A stretch of DNA of 45,160 nucleotides from Candidatus Aminicenantota bacterium (GCA_026393975.1 JAPKZD010000015.1:7250-52409), one strand, 5' to 3'; shown: positions 1-8,847, numbered from the stretch's first letter. Notes: generated by a model not told the origin, from the letters alone. A program made the numbers and translations.

Positions 1-690
1 GGCCCCGGCCACGGCGCAGACCCGGTCGAGGAGCCCGGCGAACCCGAGCCCCGACTCCGGGTCCTTGTAGGAATTGACGTTCTGTCCCAGGAGTTGGACC
101 TCCAGGGCGCCCGCTCCGGCCGCGCGGCGGATCTCCTCGAGGATGTTCGGGAGGGGCCTGAACTTCTCCCGGCCGCGGCTGAAGGGGACGATGCAGTAGG
201 CGCAGAAATTGTCGCAGCCTTCCATTACCGGGACGAAGGCACTCCACCCGTTCTCCCGGACCGTCGCCTCCGGCCCGATCTCCCTCCAGTCCCCGCCCCA
301 ATCCGTCAGGACGGCGGGGGCTTCGGCCGCGTTCCTGACCATCGTGGGGAGGTCGAGGTAGTTGTCGGGCCCGACGACGAAGTCCACGAACGGCCTCTTC
401 TTGAGAAGCTCGGCCTTCCGGACCTGGGCGACACAGCCGGCGACGCCGAGAAGAAAATGCCTCTTCCTTTTCAGGCCGGACAGCCGCCCGAGATAGGAGT
501 AGAGCTTTTCCTCCGATTTTTCCCGGACGGCGCAAGTGTTGACGATGACGATGTCGGCGTCTTCAGGCCCGTCTGCCCTTCCGGCTCCGGCCTGGGCGAG
601 GACGCCGGCGATGTGCTCGGAATCGTTCTCGTTCATCTGGCAGCCGAACGTCCGGACGAAAAACTTCAGACCGCTCAGGCTGTCGTTCAT
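1..690 (-). CDS. miaB: tRNA-2-methylthio-N6-dimethylallyladenosine synthase MiaB, N-terminal 230 residues (3' end outside window)
   Basis: Radical SAM methylthiotransferase that adds the 2-methylthio group to i6A37 of tRNA. The reading frame is open from the ATG at 688-690 down to base 1, so the C-terminal TRAM part is missing. The N-terminal UPF0004 domain has its three cluster cysteines at C17 (TFGCQMN), C53 (NTCAVRE) and C86 (GVAGCVAQ). The radical SAM motif CDNFCAYC lies at residues 159-166, followed by SRGRE and LLGQNVNSY, which favours MiaB over RimO or MtaB. It is the last visible gene of a minus-strand run and starts 8 bases after the C_GCAxxG_C_C gene. RimO is the main alternative but fits less well. 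Confidence 0.9.
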   Translation of the reverse strand, partial: MNDSLSGLKFFVRTFGCQMNENDSEHIAGVLAQAGAGRADGPEDADIVIVNTCAVREKSEEKLYSYLGRLSGLKRKRHFLLGVAGCVAQVRKAELLKKRPFVDFVVGPDNYLDLPTMVRNAAEAPAVLTDWGGDWREIGPEATVRENGWSAFVPVMEGCDNFCAYCIVPFSRGREKFRPLPNILEEIRRAAGAGALEVQLLGQNVNSYKDPESGLGFAGLLDRVCAVAGA

Positions 691-698
691 GGGGGGTA

Positions 699-1133
699 TT
701 ATAAGATCTCTTCGAGGAGCGCGACAGCGTCCCGGACGTAATCTTCGCAACGCGTTTTATGGAGGTTCAGCTCCTCCGCCTTCTTCTGTCCCTCGGGCGT
801 CCCGATGTCGCAGCCGAGGAGGTCCTTGCAGCGGACATGACCGTGCCGGGCCGTGAACCGGCTGATGAATTCCTGGACGATGGCGTAGGTTCGGTCCCGT
901 GCGGCGGCGTCCTCGGCCCGGGTCCGGCCGTGCTTGAGCCCGATCGCCAGAAAAGCGCCGGTGATGGCACCGCACCAGTCCGCCCTTCGGGCGATGCCGC
1001 CGCCGAAGGGCTGGGAGACGCGAAGCGCCGTGTCCCTGTCGAGGCCGAAGTCCCCCGCGAAAGCGGCGGCTACCGCTTGGGAACAGCTGAAGCCCTGGCG
1101 GAAAAGGGAGACGGCATCGTCGGTTCGGGTCAT
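699..1133 (-). CDS. C_GCAxxG_C_C family (putative redox) protein
   Basis: A 144-residue protein of the C_GCAxxG_C_C family, which is often found beside redox genes and whose function is not established. The family pattern is visible: FSCSQAV near the N-terminus, the FGGGIARR glycine stretch, CGAITGAFLAIGLKHG in the centre, then conserved cysteines in CKDLLGCD and RCEDYV near the C-terminus. No signal peptide or membrane segment is seen, so it is probably cytoplasmic. It lies 4 bases downstream of recN and 8 bases upstream of miaB, so it should be co-transcribed with them. Some family members are selenoproteins, but no in-frame TGA is needed here. Confidence 0.8.
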   Translation of the reverse strand: MTRTDDAVSLFRQGFSCSQAVAAAFAGDFGLDRDTALRVSQPFGGGIARRADWCGAITGAFLAIGLKHGRTRAEDAAARDRTYAIVQEFISRFTARHGHVRCKDLLGCDIGTPEGQKKAEELNLHKTRCEDYVRDAVALLEEIL

Positions 1134-1137
1134 CGTA

Positions 1138-2820
1138 TCATCCTTTATCGCAATTGGCGTTGAGCATCTCTTGGGCGGCCTCCCGGGAGGCCGCCGTCAG
1201 CCGGCTGCCCACGGCAAGACGGGCGATCTCCTCGACCCGCTCCTCGCGGCCGAGCTTGCGGGCGCTTGTGAAGGTCCGGTCCTTTTCGACCTTCTTTTCG
1301 ACGTGGAAGTGGTGGGCGGCGGAAGAGGCGATCTGGGGCAGGTGGGTGATGCAGATCACCTGGTGACGGGCGGCCAGATGGCGGAGCTTCTGGGCGATGA
1401 ACTCGGCCGTCTTTCCCCCGATCCCCGCGTCGATCTCGTCGAAGACGAGCGTCTTGAGGATCTCCTTGTCCTTGCCCGCGGACTTGAGCGCCAGCATCAT
1501 CCTCGACAGCTCGCCGCCCGAGGCGATCCGCCTCAGGGGCCGGAGCTCCTCGCCCGGGTTGGGCGAGAGCAGGAACTCGGCGTCCTGGGAGCCCTGGTCG
1601 CGGATCGTCGCGCCGTCGTCGAGCGAGGGGGGGACGTCGGTCAGCTGGACCTCGAACCGGGCCTTCTTCATGCCGAGGAAGGCGATCTCCTTTTCGATGA
1701 GGCGGCCGAGCTTTCCCGCCGCCTTCGCCCGCTCGGCGCCGAGGCGGGAAGCGAAGCCGGAGTACTCGCCGAATTTCGACTGGATGGAGGATTCGAGCTC
1801 CTGGAGCCTCTCGCGGCCGGCTTCAAGCGAGGACCGCTCGTGCCGGAGGGCCTCGCCGTGCCCGAGGACCGCTTCGATCGTTCCCCCGTACTTGCGCTTG
1901 AGCTTCTCGATGACGCTCAGCCGCTCTTCGATCGTCTCCGGGTTCTCCGGGATCTCGGCCCTGCGGTCCTTGAACCGGACGAGTGCGTCGGCGGCGTCTT
2001 GGAGCAAGATAGAGGCCTCTTGGAGGCCCTGATGGAACTCGCCGAAAACGGCGTCGTAGACGGAAAGCTCACCGAGGACGGACCGGAACCGGGCGAGCCA
2101 GGGGGTGAGGGAGTCCTCGCTAAGATAGGCCAGGGCGAGGGCCTTGTCCACCAGGCCGGCGATCTTCTCGGCGTTCTTCAGGATCTCCCGTTCCCGGAGA
2201 AGCTCCTCGTCCTCGGCGGGCCGGAGTCGGGCGGCCTCGATCTCCTTCACCTGGTAGTCTATAAAATCGAGCCTCTGCACGCGCTCCTTCTCCCTGGCCT
2301 CGAGGTCGCGCTTCTCCTGGACGAGGCGCCTGAGGGCCTGAGCCGACCGGGCCGTGTCCCGAAGGAGGCCGGGGTCGTCGACGACGTCGTCGAGGTAGCC
2401 GAGGTGGTTCTCGAGATGGAGGAGGAAGACATGGTCGTTCTGGCCGTAGATGTCGATGAGCCGGCTGCTGAGCTCCCTCAGCCGGCGGACGGGCACGAGG
2501 ACGCCGTTGACGAAGGCCTTGCCCGTCCCCTGGTCGGTGATCGAGCGCTGGATGAGGAGTTCGCCGTCCTCGGGCTCCGGGAGTCCGGCCAGGTCGACAG
2601 GCTGTCGGGAAACGTCGAAGACGGCCTCGATGAACGCTTCTTTCCGGCCCGTGCGAACGAGGTCGGGCGAGCCCTTGTCGCCCAGGATGAGACGGATGGC
2701 GTCGATGATGATGGATTTTCCGGCGCCCGTCTCCCCGGTCAGGATGGAGAAGCCTTCGTCGAGGTGGATCTCGAGGTCCTCGATCGTGGCCAGATTCCTG
2801 ACCCTCAGGAACTTGATCAT
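1138..2820 (-). CDS. recN: DNA repair protein RecN
   Basis: SMC-like ATPase that acts at double-strand breaks in recombinational repair. It is 560 residues long, close to the usual 550-570. Walker A GETGAGKS is at residues 29-36, the ABC signature ASGGELSRMM near 433-442 and Walker B TLVFDEIDAG near 457-466, with a long charged coiled-coil middle. The start is placed at the ATG at 2818-2820 (MIKFLRVRNLATIEDLEI), which matches the family N-terminus; an in-frame extension upstream to 2889 would run back into the subtilase gene and is not supported. It starts 13 bases after the subtilase stop. Confidence 0.95.
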   Translation of the reverse strand: MIKFLRVRNLATIEDLEIHLDEGFSILTGETGAGKSIIIDAIRLILGDKGSPDLVRTGRKEAFIEAVFDVSRQPVDLAGLPEPEDGELLIQRSITDQGTGKAFVNGVLVPVRRLRELSSRLIDIYGQNDHVFLLHLENHLGYLDDVVDDPGLLRDTARSAQALRRLVQEKRDLEAREKERVQRLDFIDYQVKEIEAARLRPAEDEELLREREILKNAEKIAGLVDKALALAYLSEDSLTPWLARFRSVLGELSVYDAVFGEFHQGLQEASILLQDAADALVRFKDRRAEIPENPETIEERLSVIEKLKRKYGGTIEAVLGHGEALRHERSSLEAGRERLQELESSIQSKFGEYSGFASRLGAERAKAAGKLGRLIEKEIAFLGMKKARFEVQLTDVPPSLDDGATIRDQGSQDAEFLLSPNPGEELRPLRRIASGGELSRMMLALKSAGKDKEILKTLVFDEIDAGIGGKTAEFIAQKLRHLAARHQVICITHLPQIASSAAHHFHVEKKVEKDRTFTSARKLGREERVEEIARLAVGSRLTAASREAAQEMLNANCDKG

Positions 2821-2833
2821 GTCTTCCGGGAGG

Positions 2834-4198
2834 CTACTTGAGGATGTAGGGGGCGAGGGCCCTTTCCATGTTGATCCGGCCGTAGCCAATGTGGTCGTCG
2901 CGGCCGCGATAAACCGACGCGTTGACGTCGTCGGCCGAGTAACGGATGATCTTCATGATCTCGGCGGGCTGGAGCTCGGGCTTGAGGCTCTTGATCAGGG
3001 CGGCCATCCCGGAGACGTGGGGCGCGGCCTGAGAGGTCCCCGAGGCGAAAAGATAGGGGAGGTAGCCTTCCCCGACGAACCACTGAGGCGCCGGGCCGAG
3101 GATGTAGACGCCGGGCGCGGCCACGTCGACCTCGGGGCCGAAGTTCGAGAAGTCGGCGACCTCGTCGTTATAGTCTGTGGCGGCGACGGCGAGGACGTAG
3201 CTGTCGTAGGCGGCGGGATAGGAGACGGCGGCCGTATCGTTTCCGGCCGAGGCGACGACGACGACCCCGTGGTCGTAGGCGTACTTGCAGGCGTCCTCGA
3301 GGAAGGGGTCGTCGTAATCCCCGCCCATGCTGAGGTTGATGACGTCGGCCCCCTGGTCCGTCGCCCAGATTATGCCGTCGATGATCCAGCTGTAAAAGCC
3401 CGTGCCGTCGGCCTCGGTGACCTTGACCGGGAGGATCTTGCAGTTCCAGGCGACGCCGGCGATGCCTACCGCGTTATTGGTGTCCGCGGCGGCGATCCCG
3501 GCGACATGCGTGCCGTGCCAATGGTCGTCGGTCGCGTCGTCGTCGTTGTTGGCGAAGTCGTGGCCTGGGGAGACGACCTTAGCGGCGAGGTCGGGGTGCG
3601 TCATGTCGACGCCGGTGTCGACGATGGCGATGACGACTTCGGGATCGCCCTTGACCGCGTCCCAGGCCGTCATGGCCTTGATATCGGCGCCGGCGGTGGT
3701 CTGGGGCTGGAATGTGTCGCTGATGTCGAGGATTGTCCCCCGGTTGCGGAGGTTGTATTGATACCGCATGAAGTACGTGTCGTTGGGCGTATCGGCCAGG
3801 CGGGCCCGATAATCGGGCCGGGCTTGCTCGATGTCGCCGTTGCGGCGGAGCATGGCCAGGGTTTCGGCGACGGAGGCCCCGGGCGACGTCCGGACGCTGT
3901 AGACGCCGATCCGCGGGATCTTCCTGACCGATGAGAACCCGTAGGATCGGAGCAATCCCTCCGCGTAGGCATCGGCTACGTCGGGTTTGAAGCGGACGAG
4001 GACGCGGTCGGCCGCGTAGCGGGGGCCACGCCGGAGAGCCGGCCTCTCGACGCTCAACGTGCGCAAGGGCCGCTGGGAGAGACGGCCGCCGCGCTTGTTC
4101 TGTCTTATCCAGCCTCCGTCGGTCGTGCCCAGTCCGAGGACCAGGAGGACGAGGAGCGCCGGGAGGACCTTGAGATACTTTCCAGCCGGGAGCTTCAT
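2834..4198 (-). CDS. Secreted subtilisin-like serine protease (peptidase S8)
   Basis: A 454-residue exported protease. Residues 9-24 form a hydrophobic signal segment. Residues about 63-135 look like an inhibitor I9/fervidolysin-type propeptide (ADRVLVRFKPDV, ending in IEQARPDYRARL). The catalytic domain carries Asp194 (AIVDTGVD), His228 (HGTHVAG), the oxyanion Asn320 (ASAGND) and the nucleophile Ser389 (ASGTSQAAPHVSG), so the triad is complete. No C-terminal P-domain or surface anchor is seen, so it is probably periplasmic or secreted. It sits 15 bases after a barrel-protein gene and 13 before recN. A protease in a housekeeping run is unusual; its substrate cannot be read from the sequence. 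Confidence 0.93.
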   Translation of the reverse strand: MKLPAGKYLKVLPALLVLLVLGLGTTDGGWIRQNKRGGRLSQRPLRTLSVERPALRRGPRYAADRVLVRFKPDVADAYAEGLLRSYGFSSVRKIPRIGVYSVRTSPGASVAETLAMLRRNGDIEQARPDYRARLADTPNDTYFMRYQYNLRNRGTILDISDTFQPQTTAGADIKAMTAWDAVKGDPEVVIAIVDTGVDMTHPDLAAKVVSPGHDFANNDDDATDDHWHGTHVAGIAAADTNNAVGIAGVAWNCKILPVKVTEADGTGFYSWIIDGIIWATDQGADVINLSMGGDYDDPFLEDACKYAYDHGVVVVASAGNDTAAVSYPAAYDSYVLAVAATDYNDEVADFSNFGPEVDVAAPGVYILGPAPQWFVGEGYLPYLFASGTSQAAPHVSGMAALIKSLKPELQPAEIMKIIRYSADDVNASVYRGRDDHIGYGRINMERALAPYILK

Positions 4199-4213
4199 GT
4201 TCCTCTCCTTGCT

Positions 4214-5005
4214 CTAAAACAGGTACAAGAGGCCGACGGAAGCCAAGGCGTCCACGCCTCCGGCGTAGGGGATGAACCCCGCCTTGGCCTTGATCGTCAA
4301 ACGATCGGACACCCGGGCGTCCCCGCCGAGCGCAACGCTGAACGAGAAATCCCCTTTGATCCGCTTCGTCTCGCGGCCCTGGAGGTCTTCCAGGGTTTCG
4401 TCCATCCGAAAATCGGCCCGGAGCCAGCGGGCGCTCACTTCGAGGTAGGGAACGAACGCGCCGAAGAACAGGTAGGCGACCCGGGGACCGGCGGAAGCCT
4501 CTATCCAGTTCGACCGGCCCTTGGCCTCCCCTTCGACGGCGAAACCCTCGAGCGGCCATGTCCTGGACATTCCAAAAGAAGAGACGAGCCGTCCGGCGGC
4601 ATTTATCTCAAAGTCACCGGATTTAAGAAGAGGGGCCTCGATCTCTGCCCCCAGGACCAGGCCTTTGATGGGCGAAGCGTCGTATGCGAGGGAAATGGGG
4701 AGCGTCCCGAAGGCAAGCCCCTCGAAGTCGGTGAGGGACACGCCGGCGGAGAGGCTCAGGGTCAGGCCCTTGCCGAACCCGAAATCCGTGCGGGCCGAAA
4801 CCAGGCTGGCTTGGAGCCGGGAGGATTCCGTGTCGCCGTCCCAGACGACCGTCCTCGAAAAATAGTTGTAATCCAATCCGGCCATGAGCGTCTTGATCTT
4901 CGATTCGGCAGCCGAAGCTTCGCCTGCGGCCAGCACGAACACGACTCCCAGGAAAAAGAGGCGCCCAACCATCCTGCTTCGCTTTCTCATGAGGAAACCT
5001 CGCAC
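4214..5005 (-). CDS. Predicted outer-membrane beta-barrel protein, function unknown
   Basis: A 263-residue protein with an N-terminal signal peptide (RLFFLGVVFVLAAGEASA) and then alternating polar/hydrophobic strands typical of a small barrel (for example GLTLSLSAGVSL, GLVLGAEIEAPL, FVPYLEVSARW). It ends in GLLYLF, a C-terminal Phe as recognised by the Bam machinery. I do not recognise a specific family. Start choice is uncertain: the first ATG gives MRGFLMRKRSRM, and the ATG six codons in is equally reasonable. It lies between bamD and the subtilase gene in the same run, fitting an envelope role. Confidence 0.7.
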   Translation of the reverse strand: MRGFLMRKRSRMVGRLFFLGVVFVLAAGEASAAESKIKTLMAGLDYNYFSRTVVWDGDTESSRLQASLVSARTDFGFGKGLTLSLSAGVSLTDFEGLAFGTLPISLAYDASPIKGLVLGAEIEAPLLKSGDFEINAAGRLVSSFGMSRTWPLEGFAVEGEAKGRSNWIEASAGPRVAYLFFGAFVPYLEVSARWLRADFRMDETLEDLQGRETKRIKGDFSFSVALGGDARVSDRLTIKAKAGFIPYAGGVDALASVGLLYLF

Positions 5006-5019
5006 ACCCTCCCGCGGGG

Positions 5020-5853
5020 TCAGCTCTTCTTGTCTTTATTGACCTTGTTGTCCTTCGGGGCGGCCTTCAGCTTCTCGATCTCGGCCAGACGCTGTGTGGC
5101 CGCTTTGGCCAGGGCCTGGCTGGGGTAAGCCGTGACCACCTTGGTGAAGAACGGAATGGCCTGGTCGTACTGTCTCATCATGAAATGACAGTCGCCGAGG
5201 TAGTAATAGATCTCGTCCAGGCGGGAATAGTCGGGGTAGCTGGTCATGATCTCGGACAGCCGGCTGATGGAGGCCCGATAGGCCCGCCTCTTGTCGTATC
5301 CGATGGCGATCTCGGCGCTGTGGGCCGCCAGCCGCTCCTCGCAGTCCTTGATCTTCTCCTGGGCCGCCTTGGCCTGGTCGCTCGCGGGGAAGTCGGTGAT
5401 GACTTTCTTGAATTCCGCGAGGGCCTGGGAAGTCTTGGACTGGTCGCGCCCTGGCTTCAGGATCTTCTTGTAAAAGGTCATGGCCACCTGGTACTGGCTG
5501 TAAGCGGCCGAAGGGGAGTAAGGATAGGTGCGGATGAACTCCCGGTACTCGGCCGCGGCCAGGATCAGGTTGCTCTCGTCGCCCTTGCGGAAGTAGGCGT
5601 CGGCGATGAGGAGTTTGGCCCGCTGAGCGTAAAAGCTCTTGGGGAACGAGTCCATGATCTGACGGAGATAGAGGATGGCCTTTTCCTTGTCCTTTTTCAT
5701 CTCCGCCTCGCCCATCTTGTAGAGGGCTTCGTCGGAGGAGGCGAGGTCCGGCGTGATTTTGACCGTCTTCTTATGGCATCCCGCCGCCAGTCCGAACATG
5801 ATCAGCAGGGGGAGCAAAGTGGCGAGCGTTTTCATCGTGGCGTGTTTCTTCAT
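5020..5853 (-). CDS. bamD: BamD/YfiO-like outer-membrane assembly lipoprotein
   Basis: Lipoprotein of the beta-barrel assembly machinery. The N-terminus has a signal peptide with lipobox LAAGC, so C26 should be lipidated. The remainder is built of TPR-like helical pairs: EALYKMGEAEM, AILYLRQIMDSFPKS, YFRKGDESNLILAAAEYREFIRTYP (split here by family convention), and further repeats to about residue 250. The tail is Lys-rich. At 277 residues it is slightly longer than E. coli BamD. Its ATG overlaps the rpe stop by four bases (ATGA), so the two are translationally coupled. A generic TPR lipoprotein is the alternative, but size, lipobox and repeat phasing fit BamD. Confidence 0.82.
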   Translation of the reverse strand: MKKHATMKTLATLLPLLIMFGLAAGCHKKTVKITPDLASSDEALYKMGEAEMKKDKEKAILYLRQIMDSFPKSFYAQRAKLLIADAYFRKGDESNLILAAAEYREFIRTYPYSPSAAYSQYQVAMTFYKKILKPGRDQSKTSQALAEFKKVITDFPASDQAKAAQEKIKDCEERLAAHSAEIAIGYDKRRAYRASISRLSEIMTSYPDYSRLDEIYYYLGDCHFMMRQYDQAIPFFTKVVTAYPSQALAKAATQRLAEIEKLKAAPKDNKVNKDKKS

Positions 5854-6512
5854 GGCGTTTTCCTTGCGATCTCTTTCATGGCCCGGATGACCCCGGCGGG
5901 GTCGGGGGCATCGAAAATGGCTGACCCGGCGACAACGATCTCCATACCCGCGCGGATGATGTCCTCGACGTTGTCGAGCTTGATCCCGCCGTCGACTTCG
6001 ATGGGGATCTCTCGCTTCTCGGCGCGGATCCAGTCCCTCAGCTTTCTGATCTTCTCCCGGCAGGAGGGGATGAAGGATTGTCCTCCCCAGCCGGGGTTGA
6101 CCGACATCACCAGGATGAAGTCGAGCTCTCCCAGGACTTCTTTCAAGGTGTCGATCGGTGTCGCCGGGTTGAGGGCCGCCCCGGCTTTCCGCCCCAGGCC
6201 CCGGATCATGGTCAGGTCCTTGTGGAGATGCGCCGTGGCCTCGACGTGGAGGGAGATCCAGTCGGCTCCGGCCTCGTGGAACAGGGGAACGAAGGCGCGG
6301 GGATTCTCGACCATGAGATGGACGTCGATCGGCAGGCGCGTCTCGCGGCGGATGGCGGCGACGAGCTGGGGCCCGAGCGTCAGATTGGGCACGAAGTGCC
6401 CGTCCATGATGTCGACGTGGATGAGGTCGGCCCCGGCCTTTTCGGCGAGCTTGACCGCCTCGCCGAGCTTGGCGAAATCCGCGGACAGGATCGACGGGGC
6501 GATGCGGACCAT
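5850..6512 (-). CDS. rpe: Ribulose-phosphate 3-epimerase
   Basis: Interconverts ribulose-5-phosphate and xylulose-5-phosphate in the pentose phosphate pathway. The 220-residue TIM barrel shows the family landmarks: APSILSADFAKL at the N-terminus, HVDIMDGHFVPNLTLGP with metal-binding His and Asp, DVHLMVENP, MSVNPGWGGQSF, and VDGGI near the C-terminus. The ATG at 6510-6512 shares one base with the stop of the PASTA gene (TGATG), and the stop overlaps bamD. A PASTA protein next to rpe recalls the prkC-rsgA-rpe order of Firmicutes, although no kinase is present here. Confidence 0.96.
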   Translation of the reverse strand: MVRIAPSILSADFAKLGEAVKLAEKAGADLIHVDIMDGHFVPNLTLGPQLVAAIRRETRLPIDVHLMVENPRAFVPLFHEAGADWISLHVEATAHLHKDLTMIRGLGRKAGAALNPATPIDTLKEVLGELDFILVMSVNPGWGGQSFIPSCREKIRKLRDWIRAEKREIPIEVDGGIKLDNVEDIIRAGMEIVVAGSAIFDAPDPAGVIRAMKEIARKTP

Positions 6513-7228
6513 CAGCGGCTGACCTCGAGCGAGATCCTGTTCCTCTTCTGGACCCGGAAGCCGTTGGTCGGGTCTTGTTTGACGACGATGCCGGCCGAGG
6601 CCCCCGGGTAATAGACGTAGCGGATGTCGGCGACCTTGAAACCCAGGACGTTGAGCCGGCCGATGACGCCGTCTGCCTTGAGGCCGATGAGGTCGGGCAT
6701 GATGTAACGGTCGTCGACGTCGCCCTGGCTAAGGAGCAGGCCGACCGGAAGGTTGCGTTCGACGACGGCGCCGGGCGCCGGCTTCTGATCGAGAACCCGG
6801 CCGGCGGGAAGACGCGGCGTGTGGACTTGGGTCAGCTTGCCCTTGAGAAGGCCCGCCGCCTGGAGCAGGGTCAACGTTTCGTCCAGGCTCTTGCCCGCGA
6901 GGTCCGGAACGGTAACCTTCTCGCTTCCCGAGCTCGTCACCACCCCGACGACCTTGGTCACGCGGATCCTCGACCCGGCCGCCGGGTCTTGCCGGACGAT
7001 GAGTCCCCTCTCCCAGCGGTCGCTCAACTCCGTGCCGCTCTGAGCGACGGAGAGGTCCTTCTTGGCCAGCTCTGCCCGCGCCTGGCCGACGGTCTCGCCG
7101 GTGAGGTCGGGGACGCTAACGGTCTCGCTCTTGAGGAGGACCTGGGAAAAGATGACCGCGCTCAGGAAAAACAGAATGAGGAAGAGGAGCGAAGAAAGAG
7201 CCAAATTATAGAGTAATTTCTTCGCCAT
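6512..7228 (-). CDS. Membrane-anchored PASTA-repeat protein without kinase or transpeptidase domain
   Basis: A 238-residue protein with one N-terminal membrane helix (about residues 7-29) followed only by three PASTA repeats, beginning near VSVPDLTGETVGQAR (about 38), VTVPDLAGKSLDETL (about 104) and IMPDLIGLKADGVIG (about 172). PASTA domains bind uncrosslinked peptidoglycan or lipid II and normally sit behind Ser/Thr kinases or class A/B PBPs; here the repeats stand alone. The topology puts them in the periplasm. It is the first gene of the eight-gene minus run, so it may be a cell-wall sensor or scaffold; this is inference. Confidence 0.85.
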   Translation of the reverse strand: MAKKLLYNLALSSLLFLILFFLSAVIFSQVLLKSETVSVPDLTGETVGQARAELAKKDLSVAQSGTELSDRWERGLIVRQDPAAGSRIRVTKVVGVVTSSGSEKVTVPDLAGKSLDETLTLLQAAGLLKGKLTQVHTPRLPAGRVLDQKPAPGAVVERNLPVGLLLSQGDVDDRYIMPDLIGLKADGVIGRLNVLGFKVADIRYVYYPGASAGIVVKQDPTNGFRVQKRNRISLEVSR

Positions 7229-7260
7229 GCTCGCCGTTCACGATCAGGGATTCGACAACT

Positions 7261-7290
7261 ATTATTATCATAGATTTTGAACTTAGTAAA
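7261..7290 (-). promoter_or_regulatory. Candidate promoter of the PASTA-rpe-bamD run
   Basis: On the minus strand TTTACT (7290-7285) and AATAAT (7266-7261) are separated by 18 bases, and lie about 30 bases before the PASTA ATG. The stretch is strongly AT-rich against its surroundings. TATGAT, three to six bases upstream, is an alternative -10. Both boxes deviate from consensus. Confidence 0.35.
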
Positions 7291-7375
7291 CCGACGGAAG
7301 GTTGCCGCCGCTGACGGGCCTCGGGCATCGTCTCCGTCCGCTGCGGTGATTCTTAACGCCTTCCCGGGCCGGATC

Positions 7376-7578
7376 CGGTGGGAGCGGCAGGGAGCGGACT
7401 CTTGGGAGCGACCGATAGAAGTGCGGCAGAGTGACGCAGAGCCGCACTTCTAGGAAATATCTTAAGCAAGTCCAGGAAATAAATTTCTTTTCAGATATTT
7501 ACCAGAATTGTAGCTCCGGGTACTCCGCTACAATTCTGCTGGTCGCTACGAAGACTCCGCTCCCCGCCGCTCCCTCCG
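7376..7578. repeat. Imperfect 200-bp palindrome foldable as a four-way (cloverleaf) junction
   Basis: The outer stem pairs 7380-7413 with 7541-7574 at 30 of 34 positions, and three further pairs follow a mismatch (7376-7378 with 7576-7578). Inside are three stem-loops: 7416-7427 with 7441-7452 (12 perfect pairs, 13-nt loop), 7455-7462 with 7493-7500 (8 perfect pairs, AT-rich loop) and 7503-7514 with 7527-7538 (12 perfect pairs, 12-nt loop). Every junction linker is exactly two bases (7414-7415, 7453-7454, 7501-7502, 7539-7540). The two outer hairpins are related to each other, so the element is two inverted units of about 100 bases. It may be a palindromic interspersed repeat, a non-autonomous mobile element or a structured RNA. 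Strand cannot be decided. Confidence 0.8.
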
Positions 7579-7670
7579 ACGATACGCCTCGGCCCTTTTC
7601 TTCGGCGGCTTCCTCCGGACCGAGCGTTCTCTCCGGGATGATGTCAGATTTCTGAGCTCGGGGCATACTC

Positions 7671-7704
7671 AAGGGGACATGTACTGCCGGTACGTGTCCC
7701 CCTT
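7671..7704. repeat. REP-like hairpin / possible terminator
   Basis: GGGGACATGTAC (7673-7684) pairs with GTACGTGTCCCC (7690-7701) over 12 positions with one G-T wobble and a five-base loop (TGCCG). It is flanked by AA and CTT and followed by a T-rich run (CTTCTTTATT). The compact, nearly perfect form resembles REP palindromes mobilised by Y1/RAYT transposases, but no such gene is in the window. It could also stop plus-strand readthrough before ltaE. Confidence 0.6.
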
Positions 7705-7755
7705 CTTTATTCCAGGGCGATTGCGCCATAGTCCTTGTTCACGCGAAAGAAAAAA

Positions 7756-7785
7756 CTGCCTTTTCCCACGCCTTTTAAATATAAT
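7756..7785 (+). promoter_or_regulatory. Candidate ltaE promoter
   Basis: A consensus TATAAT lies at 7780-7785, 24 bases before the ltaE ATG. The best -35 at suitable spacing is weak (CTGCCT at 7756-7761, 18-base spacer). A GGAGGA ribosome-binding site follows at 7795-7800. Confidence 0.45.
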
Positions 7786-7809
7786 TGAAACTCCGGAGGA
7801 TAGAAAAAA

Positions 7810-8847
<1,038 letters not shown>

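Larger units (their letters stand above)
7229..7809. other. Gene-free divergent intergenic region of about 580 bases
   Basis: I see no credible protein gene here. It separates the minus-strand PASTA run from plus-strand ltaE. It contains, left to right, the AT-rich minus promoter, a large imperfect palindrome (7376-7578), about 90 bases with no recognised feature, a REP-like hairpin (7671-7704) and the ltaE promoter. Short reading frames on both strands cover the palindrome and carry no ribosome-binding site. Confidence 0.8.

Noticed and set aside
934-2841. A 635-codon plus-strand frame opposite recN
   Set aside because: Low-complexity Leu/Gly/Asp/Val translation caused by high GC third positions of recN; no motif, no ribosome-binding site.
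7376-7578. An integron attC site or a CRISPR repeat
   Set aside because: No RYYYAAC/GTTRRRY boxes, and there is no regularly spaced repeat series with spacers.
7431-7729. Short frames on both strands over the cloverleaf region
   Set aside because: They start or run inside the hairpins, lack ribosome-binding sites and are explained by the palindrome.
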